Shown piece after piece: positions 35,975 through 44,997 of a stretch of DNA of 64,000 nucleotides; the stretch's first letter is position 1; each line of letters begins with the position of its first letter. The position numbers and the translations under genes are program-made. This DNA comes from Pleomorphomonas sp. NRK KF1 (GTDB lineage: Bacteria; Pseudomonadota; Alphaproteobacteria; Rhizobiales; Pleomorphomonadaceae), in NCBI RefSeq assembly GCF_023721755.1, contig NZ_JAMDLH010000001.1, positions 372,001 through 436,000 on the forward strand, in the 5' to 3' direction. Below the pieces are notes generated by a model. The model had not been told where the DNA came from, did no database searches, and saw nothing but the letters and a program-made list of their open reading frames with translations.

Positions 35975-38239
35975 TCAGATCTCCGAGAAGGCTCGGCGGG
36001 CGAGGACGGCCTGCCCGAAGGAAAGGCCGCCATCGTTGGCCGGCAGGCGCCGGGCGAGGAGGGGAGTGAGGTTGGACTTGACTAGCTCGGTCGAAAGTCC
36101 TGCGGCCAAAACACGATTCATCAGACAGCCGCCGCCGAGCGCGATCTCCGTGAGGCTGGCGGCCGCCGCGCCATGACGGGCGAGGGCGGCGAAGCCGTCG
36201 ATCAGCGTGCCATGGAACAGCGATGCGCCGGTGCGGGCGTCGGGGCGGGCGAGGGCGAAGTGGGCAAGAAGTGGCGAGAAGGACAGGACGCCATCTTCCA
36301 AGGTGAAGCCGCCGTCCAGGACTGCAGGTTCATCGACCAGCGCCTCCAGTTCCATCGCCGCCTGCCCCTCGTAGTCCTGCACGGACCGGACGCCGAGTAG
36401 CGCCGCCGCCGCATCGAACAATCGACCGAGCGAGGTCGTGGACAGCCGCTCGGCGCCCGAGGCAACGCGGTTGGCAAGCGGGCCGGCCAGGGATCGGTCC
36501 GGGAAAAGCACCGATGCGAGATCAACCCGTCCGAGAGCGGCCAGGGCGCCGACTCCCATCCGCCACGGCTCGCGAGCGGCGCGATCGCCGCCTGGCAGTG
36601 GTAGCGGAGCGAGATGGCCGAGGCGGCGGTGTGTCGCACCATCGACCGCGAGCAACTCGCCGCCCCAGGCCCCGCCATCGTCTCCAAGACCATGACCGTC
36701 GAGGGCAAGGCCGAGTGCCGGGCCATCAACTCCGGCTTCGGCTGCCACCGCCGCCACATGCGCCGCGTGGTGCTGCACGCGCACGACAGGCAAGCCGAAC
36801 TCCTCCGCCATCTGACTGGAGCGATAGTCCGGGTGGAGATCGGAAGCGATCAGTTCGGGCTTAACGCCGACGATATCGGTGAGATGGGCGATGGTCTCGC
36901 GGTAGAATCTCAGCGTTTCGGCGGTGTCGAGGTCGCCGACATGCTGGGAGACGAAAGCTTCACGCCCGCGCGTCAGCGTCACAGTGGATTTGAGGTGCGC
37001 ACCGAGGGCAAGCGTCGCCGGCCCGTCTTCGGAGAGAGCGATCGGCTCGGGTACGTAGCCGCGCGCACGGCGCAGGAACGATGGTGCTCCTGCAATGATC
37101 TGGGTAACGCTGTCGTCGGCGCGCACGACGATGGCCCGATCATGCGTGACGATCAGGTCGGCGATGCCAGCAAGACGCTGGGTCGCGTCCTGGTCGTCCA
37201 CCACCAGCGGCTCGCCACCTGGGTTGGCTGAGGTGGCGACCAGAACGAAGTCGTTGGCAGCATGCGGATCGTGACCGGCGAAGTCATGATCGGCGAGCGC
37301 TGCAAACAACAGGTGATGCACCGGTGCGTAGGCCAGCATGACGCCGACGCGGGAGAGGCCGGGCGAGACGGCGGGCGCCAGCACGTCGGGCTTCGCCCGC
37401 ATCAGCACGATCGGCCGGGCGGTTGACGAACAGAGCGCGCGCTCCTCCGGCGACGCTTCGGCGATGGCCGGGATGGAGGCGACATTGGCCACCATCAGCG
37501 CGAAAGGCTTGAACTCGCGCGCCTTTCTTGTCCGGAGCGCCGACACAGCCTCCGCGTTGCGGCCGTCGCAGACGAGATGGAAACCGCCGATACCCTTCAG
37601 CGCCACGATGCGGCCGGCCCGGATGGCAGACGCGATCTCGGCGACTGAGTGGCTGAGCTTCGGGCCGCAGGCTGGGCAGGCGACCGGTTCGGCATGAAAC
37701 CGCCGGTCGCGGACGTCCGTGTAGGCCACGGCGCAATCCGGGCACATCGGGAACGAGGCCATCGACGTCTGCCGCCGGTCGTAGGGCAGGCGACGGGTGA
37801 TGGTGTAGCGCGGCCCGCAGTGGGTGCAGTTGACGAAGGGATAGGCGAAGTAGCGGCTCGACGGGTCGAAAAGTTCGGCAAGGCAGGCATCGCAGGTGGC
37901 CGCGTCGGCCACGATACGCGTCATGGTCTCGCCGTCGAGGCTCTCCTTGATGACGAACTCGGTGTCGCCAGTCACTGGCATGTTCTTACGATGGACCGTG
38001 TCGATGCGGGCCAGCGGCGGCGCTTCCGAACCCAGGCGCCGCGCAAACTCCTCGACGCGCACGCCTTCCACTTCGATGGTGACGCCGTCCGCACCGTTGC
38101 GGACATAACCGGTCAGGCCGCACTCCGTCGCCAGCCGATGGACGAAGGGGCGCATGCCCACACCCTGCACCGCGCCGTTCACCTTGATGAAAAGGCGAGC
38201 CACGGAGGCGAAGGCGTCGGGAGTGGGCACGGCGGTCAT
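35975..38239 (-). CDS. hypF: Carbamoyltransferase HypF
   Basis: A 754-residue multidomain enzyme that makes the thiocarbamoyl group on HypE from carbamoyl phosphate and ATP. Order of domains: acylphosphatase (GAVQGVGMRPFVHRLA, about residues 20-35), two zinc-finger-like CxxC pairs (CDACLAE, CTHCGPR and CPDCAVA, CPACGPK), YrdC-like domain (about 190-390) and Kae1-like carbamoyltransferase domain with VQHHAAHVAAVAAE. I chose ATG 38239, seven bases after the hypB stop; an upstream frame extends into hypB. Normal length for the family. Confidence 0.95.
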   Translation of the reverse strand: MTAVPTPDAFASVARLFIKVNGAVQGVGMRPFVHRLATECGLTGYVRNGADGVTIEVEGVRVEEFARRLGSEAPPLARIDTVHRKNMPVTGDTEFVIKESLDGETMTRIVADAATCDACLAELFDPSSRYFAYPFVNCTHCGPRYTITRRLPYDRRQTSMASFPMCPDCAVAYTDVRDRRFHAEPVACPACGPKLSHSVAEIASAIRAGRIVALKGIGGFHLVCDGRNAEAVSALRTRKAREFKPFALMVANVASIPAIAEASPEERALCSSTARPIVLMRAKPDVLAPAVSPGLSRVGVMLAYAPVHHLLFAALADHDFAGHDPHAANDFVLVATSANPGGEPLVVDDQDATQRLAGIADLIVTHDRAIVVRADDSVTQIIAGAPSFLRRARGYVPEPIALSEDGPATLALGAHLKSTVTLTRGREAFVSQHVGDLDTAETLRFYRETIAHLTDIVGVKPELIASDLHPDYRSSQMAEEFGLPVVRVQHHAAHVAAVAAEAGVDGPALGLALDGHGLGDDGGAWGGELLAVDGATHRRLGHLAPLPLPGGDRAAREPWRMGVGALAALGRVDLASVLFPDRSLAGPLANRVASGAERLSTTSLGRLFDAAAALLGVRSVQDYEGQAAMELEALVDEPAVLDGGFTLEDGVLSFSPLLAHFALARPDARTGASLFHGTLIDGFAALARHGAAAASLTEIALGGGCLMNRVLAAGLSTELVKSNLTPLLARRLPANDGGLSFGQAVLARRAFSEI

Positions 38240-38246
38240 CGTCTCG

Positions 38247-39224
38247 TCAGGCCTGCGCGACAGCGGCAGCCCGAGACAGGCTCGCCCGCGCTTCGATCCA
38301 GGCATAGAAAGCGGCCATTCCCTCGCCGGTTTCGGCGGAGACCACCAGTGTCTGAAGGTGCGGGTTGACCGTGAGCGCTGCCGCGAGACACTTGCCGACG
38401 TCGAACTTCAGATGCGGCAGCAGATCGGCCTTGTTGAGGAGAAGGAGATCGGCGACGGCAAACATGTCGGGGTATTTCAGCGGCTTGTCCTCCCCCTCGG
38501 TGACCGAGAGTACGACCACCTTGTGCGCCTCCCCGAGGTCGAAACCGGCCGGACAGACAAGGTTACCGACGTTCTCGATGAACAGAAGACCACCTGGCTC
38601 CGCCTTGATGTCGTCGAGCGCGGCGCCAACCATGCCCGCTTCGAGATGGCATCCCTTGCCGGTATTGATCTGAACCGCCCGGGCGCCGGTCGCGCGGATG
38701 CGCTCCGCGTCGTTCTCGGTCTGCTGATCGCCCTCGATGACGGAAATCGGGAACTTTGCCTTCAGGTCCTCAATGGCGCGCACCAGAAGCGTCGTCTTGC
38801 CCGAACCGGGCGACGACATCAGGTTGAGCGCCAGCGTGCCGGTGGCCGCGAGACGGGCGCGGTTCTGCCGGGCGGCGTCGTTGTTCTTGGCGAGGATGTC
38901 GCGCTCGATGCGGATCACCCGCTCGCTGTCGATGTCGGGCCGATGCACGGCGGCAAGCGGTGCGGCATGTACGTGATGTGAGTGCCCGTGATCATGGGAG
39001 TGCCCGTGATCATGTGAGTGATCGTGGTCGTGATGATGGTGGTCATGATCATGACTATGGGAATGGTCGTGCTCATGCGGGTGAGCATGGTCGTGATGGT
39101 GATGATCGTGGCCATGCTCGTGATCGTGGGGATGATCGTGGGGATGGCCATGAAGCTCCGCCGGCGTCTTGCCGTTGATCCTGTAGCCGGTACCGCCCGA
39201 CCCGCAACCGCAATCCTTGCACAT
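38247..39224 (-). CDS. hypB: Hydrogenase nickel incorporation GTPase HypB with long His-rich region
   Basis: A GTPase of 325 residues that, with HypA, inserts nickel into the large subunit. It starts MCKDCGCG, the CxxCGC high-affinity nickel site seen in E. coli HypB. Residues 25-86 then hold 35 histidines, mostly alternating with Asp, Gly or Ser, a nickel-storage tail as in rhizobial HypB. The G domain follows, with P-loop SSPGSGKTT, the IEGDQQT switch region and the NKADLLPH motif. ATG 39224 overlaps the hypA stop. No hupE-type nickel permease is present in this operon. Confidence 0.96.
   Translation of the reverse strand: MCKDCGCGSGGTGYRINGKTPAELHGHPHDHPHDHEHGHDHHHHDHAHPHEHDHSHSHDHDHHHHDHDHSHDHGHSHDHGHSHHVHAAPLAAVHRPDIDSERVIRIERDILAKNNDAARQNRARLAATGTLALNLMSSPGSGKTTLLVRAIEDLKAKFPISVIEGDQQTENDAERIRATGARAVQINTGKGCHLEAGMVGAALDDIKAEPGGLLFIENVGNLVCPAGFDLGEAHKVVVLSVTEGEDKPLKYPDMFAVADLLLLNKADLLPHLKFDVGKCLAAALTVNPHLQTLVVSAETGEGMAAFYAWIEARASLSRAAAVAQA
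38978..39013 (-). repeat. Two near-identical 18-bp tandem units in the hypB His tail
   Basis: Two adjacent 18-bp units (38978-38995 and 38996-39013) differ at one base and encode repeated Asp/His/Gly/His/Ser/His hexads. They are part of a larger degenerate His codon array (about 38965-39150), a likely spot for repeat-length changes. Confidence 0.75.
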
Positions 39225-39565
39225 CACTCCACCTCCAGTTCGCGCAGCCTGAGCTCGTCACCGCTGCTCATCTGCACGTGCCGGCGCCCACATTCCGGGC
39301 AGGCGCCGAAGCGTTCGGTCATCGGCACGGTCTTAGCACAATCGAGGCACCAGCCACTGCCGGGAATGCATTCGATGACCAGCCTTGCATTCTCCGCAAG
39401 GGTCCCGTGGCTGACGGCCGAAAAGCAGAAAGCCAAGGCGTCGGGGTCGACATGGCCAAATACGCCCACCTCCAGAACCAGCGACCGAATGTGCTTGGCA
39501 CCGTTTCGTTTCGCCTCCTCGACGGCGATCTCCACCACCGCCTCGCAAAGCGACATCTCATGCAT
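39224..39565 (-). CDS. hypA: Hydrogenase nickel incorporation protein HypA
   Basis: A 113-residue nickel metallochaperone. The N-terminal MHEM, whose His2 binds nickel, is present. Two zinc-binding CxxC pairs follow (WCLDCAKT and CPECGRR). The ATG at 39565 was chosen because of this invariant N-terminus; the longer open frame is antisense or out-of-frame noise. It overlaps hupK upstream and hypB downstream, forming a chain of coupled genes. Confidence 0.96.
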   Translation of the reverse strand: MHEMSLCEAVVEIAVEEAKRNGAKHIRSLVLEVGVFGHVDPDALAFCFSAVSHGTLAENARLVIECIPGSGWCLDCAKTVPMTERFGACPECGRRHVQMSSGDELRLRELEVE

Positions 39566-40541
39566 CGAGTGCCCCCTCAGGGACGACGTCAACGGCAACA
39601 CAGGGAGAGAATCGCGCCGCCAACCGGGCGATCGCCGGAACCGGATCGCCTTCCGGCCGGAACCCAACGAGGGCACGCGCAAACGGTCCGTCGGGATGGA
39701 AGTTCCATTCCGTGGGGGCGACAACGCGGGCGTCTCGGAGCCGTCCATCTCCTTGCACCACGGCAGAATAATATAACCTGCCGCGTGGACTTTCCACTGA
39801 GGCGTATCCCGTATGGTTCTGCGTCCGATTTGCAGTAAGCCAGTGGCCGAAATCTCCCTCGTTACTGGCTCCGCCAAGAAGAAGACCGAGCGCCTCCTCC
39901 GCCTCGACGAGACGGGCCGCGTCCGTCGCGCCTTGAACGGAAGCGGACCAGCCGAGGCGGGCCGCCGGGCCAGTTTCGGGGTGCCGGCCTGGGAGGAAGG
40001 GGCGGGCCGAAAACTCGGCATCCTCCACCAGCGCGGCCGCGACGGCCTCATCGTCGAAGGAGGTCAGCGCATCAGGCTGGGCGGGGTGGTCCGGCAACGC
40101 CGGCAACCACTCGGGCACGAGACCGAAGGCAGCCCCGATGGCTCGGATGTCCTCGCCTGCGACTCCGGTCCGAGCCGCCTTGCGGGCGGCTTCAAGTGCT
40201 TCGCGCACAATGGGGAAGGCCGCGACGGGAGCCAGACGAACCAGCTCGCGCAAATGCTCGGCGACCCGCTCCGCCGCCAAACGAACACGCCAACGCTCCG
40301 CCACGTCCCTCGAAATGGTGCGCTGGCCGGCCATCGCAGCGGCAAAAGTCAGTGCTGCGGCGTGCGAGACGCCACAGACGGCATTGACGAGACCAACCGC
40401 CTCAACCGCCTGCTCGACTGGTCGTCCGGCAAAGCGCGAGGCTAGCGACAACGGTCGTGCCGAGCGGATCGAGGCCGCGGTGACCACGCCATTCGTTAGG
40501 GAAAAGCCGACGGTCACTCTGCCTGGATCAAAGCCGCTCAT
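39558..40541 (-). CDS. hupK: Hydrogenase accessory protein HupK
   Basis: A 327-residue relative of the hydrogenase large subunit, proposed as a scaffold on which the Fe(CN)2CO unit is handed over under oxygen. It keeps one cysteine of each ligand pair: AVCGVS (Cys56; the second position is Ser59) and SPCVAV near the C-terminus (Cys314; the second position is Val317). It also has the WNFHPDGPFARAL-type block typical of HupK/HoxV. It overlaps hypA by eight bases. In rhizobial hup operons HupK sits at exactly this place. Confidence 0.88.
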   Translation of the reverse strand: MSGFDPGRVTVGFSLTNGVVTAASIRSARPLSLASRFAGRPVEQAVEAVGLVNAVCGVSHAAALTFAAAMAGQRTISRDVAERWRVRLAAERVAEHLRELVRLAPVAAFPIVREALEAARKAARTGVAGEDIRAIGAAFGLVPEWLPALPDHPAQPDALTSFDDEAVAAALVEDAEFSARPFLPGRHPETGPAARLGWSASVQGATDAARLVEAEEALGLLLGGASNEGDFGHWLTANRTQNHTGYASVESPRGRLYYSAVVQGDGRLRDARVVAPTEWNFHPDGPFARALVGFRPEGDPVPAIARLAARFSPCVAVDVVPEGALDA

Positions 40542-40552
40542 GACCCGACCTC

Positions 40553-41041
40553 CTACCCGCCGTGTCCGAAGCCCATAAGGCGGCGGCGGTCCAGGCTGAT
40601 GGAGAGCGGCCCGACGTCCGATGGTTCCGATTCATGCAACAGTTCGTCCAGAGCGGCCAAGGCGACCTCTTCGGCGACTACTTGATCGTCGAACTCATCC
40701 ATCGGCGAGAACAGCGACGCCGTGCCATAGCGGCCGGCGTTCTCCATAGATGCCACCACGAAATCGACCTCGCCGGCCGGTAACTCAAGCCTCAGCGTGA
40801 CACCGTCGGGCGGCAGTGTGATGCCGCCGTCGGGTACGGCGACGACGACCATGCACCAAGGCGCGACCACCGCTGCGAAGCGGAAGCGGCCGAAGCGCCG
40901 GATCGGTGTCACCATGACGGCAAGCGCCGGATTGTGAACGGGGAGGGTGGACATGCGGTTGTCGGCCGCTCGCCAGAAATCCTCGAGGCGGCGGACAAGT
41001 CCCTCGTCATCAAGGTCGGACAGGAGCGCATCAGCGATCAT
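40553..41041 (-). CDS. hupJ: Hydrogenase accessory protein HupJ (HybE domain)
   Basis: A 162-residue protein of the HupJ/HybE family that assists hydrogenase assembly. The central part VVAPWCMVVVAVPDG and the FSPMDEFDDQ stretch are typical, as is the N-terminal LEDFWRAADNRMSTLPVHNPAL segment. It overlaps hupI by 11 bases and precedes hupK by 11. Specific biochemistry unknown; possibly involved with small-subunit maturation, as HybE interacts with HybO. Confidence 0.87.
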   Translation of the reverse strand: MIADALLSDLDDEGLVRRLEDFWRAADNRMSTLPVHNPALAVMVTPIRRFGRFRFAAVVAPWCMVVVAVPDGGITLPPDGVTLRLELPAGEVDFVVASMENAGRYGTASLFSPMDEFDDQVVAEEVALAALDELLHESEPSDVGPLSISLDRRRLMGFGHGG

Positions 41042-41216
41042 CGTCGATCCTCATGAACCTGAGCCTGGATCCGTCGCAGTTCGGACAGTGCCAGTCCTCC
41101 GGCAATGCCTGAAAGGGTGTGCCCGGTGGCACCTGCGCCACGTCGTCTCCCTCGGCCGGATCATACACCGTCCAGCAGACACCGCACTCCCAACGATCTT
41201 TATGGCGAGAAGTCAT
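41031..41216 (-). CDS. hupI: Rubredoxin-like protein HupI
   Basis: A 61-residue rubredoxin with the two iron-binding knuckles CGVC and CPNC (ECGVCWTVYDPAEGD and WHCPNCDG). In rhizobia HupI is needed for hydrogenase made in air and is thought to protect or help reduce the small-subunit clusters. It overlaps hupH (ATGA) and hupJ. Confidence 0.94.
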   Translation of the reverse strand: MTSRHKDRWECGVCWTVYDPAEGDDVAQVPPGTPFQALPEDWHCPNCDGSRLRFMRIDDDR

Positions 41217-42016
41217 TGGAAGTAGGCCTCGCCGATCTCGCGGAGACGGACGGCCGAGTCGCGAAAGTCCTCCATCGCTGCCTGCGCTGCGGTCGGAACG
41301 TCGCCGATCTCGATGGTGTCGAGCAGGATGGCGTCCATGGCGTTGAAGAACTGTACCGACCAGACATTGTGGATGGCCGTCGCCTGGACGCGGCAGCTGC
41401 CATAACCGCGCGAGACGATTTTCATCGGGCCGGTTCCGAGCCGATCGACCAGAAGCTCGAGATCCTCCGCCAGCATCGGCATCAATGTCAGCGAAATGAC
41501 GTGGTTGGGCTCGCCCGGTCGGTATTGTTCAGCGCGATCGGCGATTTCCGCCAAAACCGCCGGCGCATTCATCACGCCGTCCGGCAGGGCCCCGAGATCG
41601 AGGTTCGGCAGCGTCATCGCCGCGGCGCGGCGCACCGCCTGCGGCACGGCTGAGACTTCGGCATAGTCGGCGATGATCGTGTGATCGGAGCCCAGGAAAC
41701 GGACGCGCCAGAGGCCGGCAAAGACGCTCTCGACAATCTCGGCCATCACTCCGTCCGGAAGCGCTACCGTGGCCGCCACTTCGCCCTCGCCGAGGATCTC
41801 ATTGAGCAGCCGCCTTTCGTCATCGGTCAAGGGGGCGAGGTCGAACAGCAAGCCAGGGGCCGTCACGGTTTGCCGTTCAAGCGCCGCCGCCATGTCCGGA
41901 AGAAGACGGGCGACACTGGGGCAGCGAGCAATCAGCGCCTCGGCGTCGGACGTCGCCAGAAAGGCGAGGGTACCGGTGCCCGTGGTTCGGCCGGTTGTCG
42001 GAAGATCCGTCGTCAT
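41213..42016 (-). CDS. hupH: Hydrogenase accessory protein HupH (HyaF-like)
   Basis: A 267-residue soluble protein of the HupH/HyaF family, needed for maturation of uptake hydrogenase, probably at the small subunit. Family segments seen are LLNEILGEGEVAATV in the middle and SRGYGSCRVQATAIHNVWSVQFFNAMDAILLDTIEIGDVP near the C-terminus. It overlaps hupG and hupI through ATGA junctions. Confidence 0.9.
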   Translation of the reverse strand: MTTDLPTTGRTTGTGTLAFLATSDAEALIARCPSVARLLPDMAAALERQTVTAPGLLFDLAPLTDDERRLLNEILGEGEVAATVALPDGVMAEIVESVFAGLWRVRFLGSDHTIIADYAEVSAVPQAVRRAAAMTLPNLDLGALPDGVMNAPAVLAEIADRAEQYRPGEPNHVISLTLMPMLAEDLELLVDRLGTGPMKIVSRGYGSCRVQATAIHNVWSVQFFNAMDAILLDTIEIGDVPTAAQAAMEDFRDSAVRLREIGEAYFQ

Positions 42017-42453
42017 GCCTCGTCCCTCCGAGCATTTGCAGTAATCTCGATGCGGCTTGGAGCGGCAAATGCCGGTGCGTCCTCTTTTAGCGCAGCTTCG
42101 AGACGGTCGAGATATTCGCTCCAGTCGCGAATGCGAGGCAACACGTCGAGCACCGTTTGATCACGCAATACGACCAACGACGGAAAAACCTCGACCCGAC
42201 AGCGCGACTTCAGCGTCGTTTCGGCCGATCGGGCGACCACGCCCGCCCGGAAACGACCATGGAAGGCGGACAGCAGCTCCGGCAGCACCACGGCAACGTC
42301 ACCGCTGTCGCTCCGCTGGTCGGGGTCGCCGGTAAAGAACAACAGCGCATGGTCCGGCTCGCCGGGGGCAGGCGCAAGGAAGGCGTCGAGCATATCGGCG
42401 TCGATGGTCGGCAAGCCGTGGCGGTTTGCGAGTGCGGCGATCAATGCGGACAT
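42013..42453 (-). CDS. hupG: Hydrogenase accessory protein HupG (HyaE-like, thioredoxin fold)
   Basis: A 146-residue protein of the HyaE/HupG family with a thioredoxin-like fold but no CxxC redox pair (the corresponding region reads SAETTLKSRCRVEVFPSLVVLRD). E. coli HyaE is thought to bind the Tat signal of the hydrogenase small subunit and to delay export until it is mature, so HupG probably does the same for HupS. It follows the glycosyltransferase-like gene by only 10 bp. Confidence 0.87.
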   Translation of the reverse strand: MSALIAALANRHGLPTIDADMLDAFLAPAPGEPDHALLFFTGDPDQRSDSGDVAVVLPELLSAFHGRFRAGVVARSAETTLKSRCRVEVFPSLVVLRDQTVLDVLPRIRDWSEYLDRLEAALKEDAPAFAAPSRIEITANARRDEA

Positions 42454-42463
42454 GGATTTGGTC

Positions 42464-43288
42464 TCACAGCCCCTTCAATCGAGCGACGACGTAACGACCG
42501 ACACCACGCGTCTGGCGCCACGGCGTAAGGAGGTAGTTCTCGGCGGCAATTTCAAAGTCGTTTTCACCTTCGGCGTCGCGAAGCGCTGGAATCGTCGTAA
42601 ACAGGTCGGCCATGGACTCGAGGCGGACCCGTGTCCCCTTGATCCGGTTGGAAACGTTGCCGCCGTGGACCACCTGCAACCAAGCCGGACGTCCTTCGAT
42701 CTGTCGGACCGGTGCCAATCGGGCGATGTTGACGTGAATCTCGCCCCATATGGTCCGGGCGTCGAGCGCCATTGGCTCCAGCAGTGAGGCGAAAGGATTC
42801 TTGCGGTCGACGATCCGATAGAGACGCGGTGTGGTGCTGGCTGCCGAAAGGATTGCGCCATTTGGAAAATTGAACACCTGGGCGGCGCCCGCTCGCGCCG
42901 CTTCGCGGAGCCGGGCGACATGGTCGACGGCCAGGATGTCGTCACTGTCGAGACGGGTGGTCAAGAGCCAGTCGCTGTCCGCATATCGAGGCAGAACGGC
43001 CGGAATGATCTCCGGCATCATGAAGAGATCGGTGAACTCGGCATGAAATGGGAAAACCCTCTGAAGATCACCGATGACCTGCTTGAACTCGGCGGGCGTC
43101 TCCCGATCGAAAAAGATCACCCAGTCGAAATCCGTTTCCGTCTGCTGTGCGACGCTCGGCAAGCAATAGTCGCGGAACAGGCGAAACCGATCGGCCAACC
43201 ATCCCGGTTGAGAGCGGAGGTAGAGTTCCCGCCCCGGCGAAGGCACGTTGAAGCGTGTTAGGAAAACATGCTTGATCTTGGCACTCAT
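42464..43288 (-). CDS. Glycosyltransferase-like protein (putative rhamnosyltransferase family) inside the hup operon
   Basis: A 274-residue intact protein resembling the 'putative rhamnosyl transferase' family (DUF3118). It has HVFLTRFNVPSPGRELYLRS, LFRDYCLPSVAQQTETDFDWVIFFD and a metal-binding-like LDSDD motif (about residues 114-118), consistent with a GT-A fold. It is in the same direction as its neighbours, 92 bp after hupF and 10 bp before hupG. It has no known role in hydrogenase biosynthesis and interrupts the usual hupF-hupG order. Either a recent insertion carried by the operon or an unrecognised accessory; the sequence does not decide. Confidence 0.75.
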   Translation of the reverse strand: MSAKIKHVFLTRFNVPSPGRELYLRSQPGWLADRFRLFRDYCLPSVAQQTETDFDWVIFFDRETPAEFKQVIGDLQRVFPFHAEFTDLFMMPEIIPAVLPRYADSDWLLTTRLDSDDILAVDHVARLREAARAGAAQVFNFPNGAILSAASTTPRLYRIVDRKNPFASLLEPMALDARTIWGEIHVNIARLAPVRQIEGRPAWLQVVHGGNVSNRIKGTRVRLESMADLFTTIPALRDAEGENDFEIAAENYLLTPWRQTRGVGRYVVARLKGL

Positions 43289-43380
43289 ACTGACACGTCC
43301 TCGGTGCTTCGCAGATACTGGACAGGAAGACTAGCCCGGCCGGCGCCCATTGCTATCGTAAGATTCCAGACCGAGCGCCC

Positions 43381-43674
43381 TCATTTCCTGAGATGAACAG
43401 GCAGTTCCGGTTCACGGTCCATGAGATCGGCGAAAAGATGCTCGAAGGGGCGCCCCTCCGCAGCGGCCGCGAGGCCATCGAGCGCAAGGCTGATCGCCTC
43501 GGCCTCCGCGTCGTCAAGCACGCGAATGGCGCTGTCGAGGTGTACGAGCAACCGGGCTCCGGGCGCCTGTTTGCCGACCAGCAGCGTCGAGACCCGCCGC
43601 GTCTCTCCATGCCATTCGCAGAGAGCGGAAAAGTCGTCGCCATCGACGACGGTCATCGGCAGGCCAAGGCACAT
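43381..43674 (-). CDS. hupF: HypC-family chaperone HupF
   Basis: A 97-residue paralogue of HypC, beginning MCLGLPMTVVDGDD with the essential Cys2. HupF is specific to the uptake hydrogenase large subunit and stabilises it when made under oxygen. Typical differences from HypC, such as the longer C-terminus (FEHLFADLMDREPELPVHL), are present. It lies 12 bp after hupD. Confidence 0.92.
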   Translation of the reverse strand: MCLGLPMTVVDGDDFSALCEWHGETRRVSTLLVGKQAPGARLLVHLDSAIRVLDDAEAEAISLALDGLAAAAEGRPFEHLFADLMDREPELPVHLRK

Positions 43675-43686
43675 GTTTCGGTTCCC

Positions 43687-44250
43687 TCAACCAGCGGCAC
43701 GCGGTCGCTCGTAGGCGACCCGATCGATGTCGTTGGCAAGCAGGCCGCCTTCCGGAGGAAGGGAAAACTCGCGCCGGACCGGGGGGACGCCCCAGCCCGA
43801 TAGAATGTCGACCGCAAGGGCGATCGCCGGCTCGATGCTGGCGGCGACCGGAGCGGTCAATGGCCCGCCCCAGTCTTCGAGGTCGAGCGGCTGGCAGCCG
43901 ATCAGGGCGATATCGCCTGGATAGTGCCCCATGAGGTCGGCTGCGGAAAGAACTTCCTGAAAGCCGGTCTGATGCAGGCTCATCTTCTTGGCGCCGGTAA
44001 ATTTCGGCACCTCATCCCCCCGCACCACCTTCAGCGTGCCGGGCGCAAGGCCGTAATCGATGGCATCGAACACCAGAAGGCGTTCGGCCTCGGCAACATG
44101 ATTGACGAGGTAGAGACCTTGCGTGCCGCCATCGAGCAGATCGACTCCATCGGCCATGGAATAGAGCCGATGGAAGGCTTCGATAGCGCGAACGCCGAAG
44201 CCCTCGTCGGCCCAGAGGATGTTGCCGATTCCCAAGACCAACACGCTCAT
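43687..44250 (-). CDS. hupD: Hydrogenase maturation endopeptidase HupD
   Basis: A 187-residue protease that removes the C-terminal tail of HupL after nickel insertion. The metal-sensing residues are in the expected blocks: Glu in GIGNILWADEGFGV, Asp in VFDAIDYG and His in MSLHQTGFQEVL. ATG 44250 gives the canonical MSVLVLGIGN start; an upstream open frame is not part of the gene. Target: the 15-residue HupL tail after DPCLACSTH. Confidence 0.95.
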   Translation of the reverse strand: MSVLVLGIGNILWADEGFGVRAIEAFHRLYSMADGVDLLDGGTQGLYLVNHVAEAERLLVFDAIDYGLAPGTLKVVRGDEVPKFTGAKKMSLHQTGFQEVLSAADLMGHYPGDIALIGCQPLDLEDWGGPLTAPVAASIEPAIALAVDILSGWGVPPVRREFSLPPEGGLLANDIDRVAYERPRAAG

Positions 44251-44255
44251 GCCGC

Positions 44256-44987
44256 TTATCCCTCGCGCTCGTCGCGGAACTGCCGCTCGCCGGAGATCAT
44301 GGTGGAGATCATGGTCTGACGGCTCATTATGTCCTCGCGCACCGCGGCGTAGATATGGATGATGGCGAAGATGACGATCACCCACATGCCCAGGTGATGC
44401 AGCGTGTGGATGTCTTGAGAGTTCGGCCAGATGTCGAACACCCAGCCGAAAGCCTTGGCCTGCCAGCTGTCGCGACCGGTGCCTTCCGAGTAGAGCGCGA
44501 AGCCGGTGATGATCATGCCGAGATTGAACAGCGTGAACATCGCGAACATGGCCGTATGAGCAAGCGGATTGTGGCCGATGTACTTGTAGGGTTCCTTTTC
44601 AAGGAAAAGGTACCAACGTGCTTCGCGGATGATGCCTTTCCACCACGTCTTTTCCCATACCGGAATATAGAAAATCTGGCGCGAGTACTTGTTGCCCCAG
44701 AACGCCCAGAGAATGCGGGCGAGAAAGGCCACGGCCAGCACCTGCCCGGCAGCGAAGTGGGCGAAGCGGATATAGCCGAACAGGAAGCTGTCCGAAGCTT
44801 CGCCCGGCATGGTCGGCGGCGGCGAACCTATGAAATAGCCTGTCACCGCCAGAATGGTGATGCAGAGGGCGTTGCCCCAGTGCCAGAGGCGCACCGGCGC
44901 CTCGTAGACATAGATGGACGGGCCGGCGACGATGACGTCGTCGGTGGCGTCCATCACGCCGGTGAGCATCTTCGCGTCATGTGCCAT
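44256..44987 (-). CDS. hupC: Ni/Fe-hydrogenase b-type cytochrome subunit
   Basis: A 243-residue membrane diheme cytochrome b that anchors HupSL and passes electrons to the quinone pool. Four membrane helices and the histidines expected as heme ligands are visible in RLWHWGNALCI, RFAHFAAGQVLAVAF and DIHTLHHLGMWVIVIFAIIHIYAAVRED. It follows hupL by 10 bp. This subunit marks the enzyme as a membrane-bound respiratory uptake hydrogenase. Confidence 0.95.
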   Translation of the reverse strand: MAHDAKMLTGVMDATDDVIVAGPSIYVYEAPVRLWHWGNALCITILAVTGYFIGSPPPTMPGEASDSFLFGYIRFAHFAAGQVLAVAFLARILWAFWGNKYSRQIFYIPVWEKTWWKGIIREARWYLFLEKEPYKYIGHNPLAHTAMFAMFTLFNLGMIITGFALYSEGTGRDSWQAKAFGWVFDIWPNSQDIHTLHHLGMWVIVIFAIIHIYAAVREDIMSRQTMISTMISGERQFRDEREG

Positions 44988-44997
44988 GGCGTTGCCC

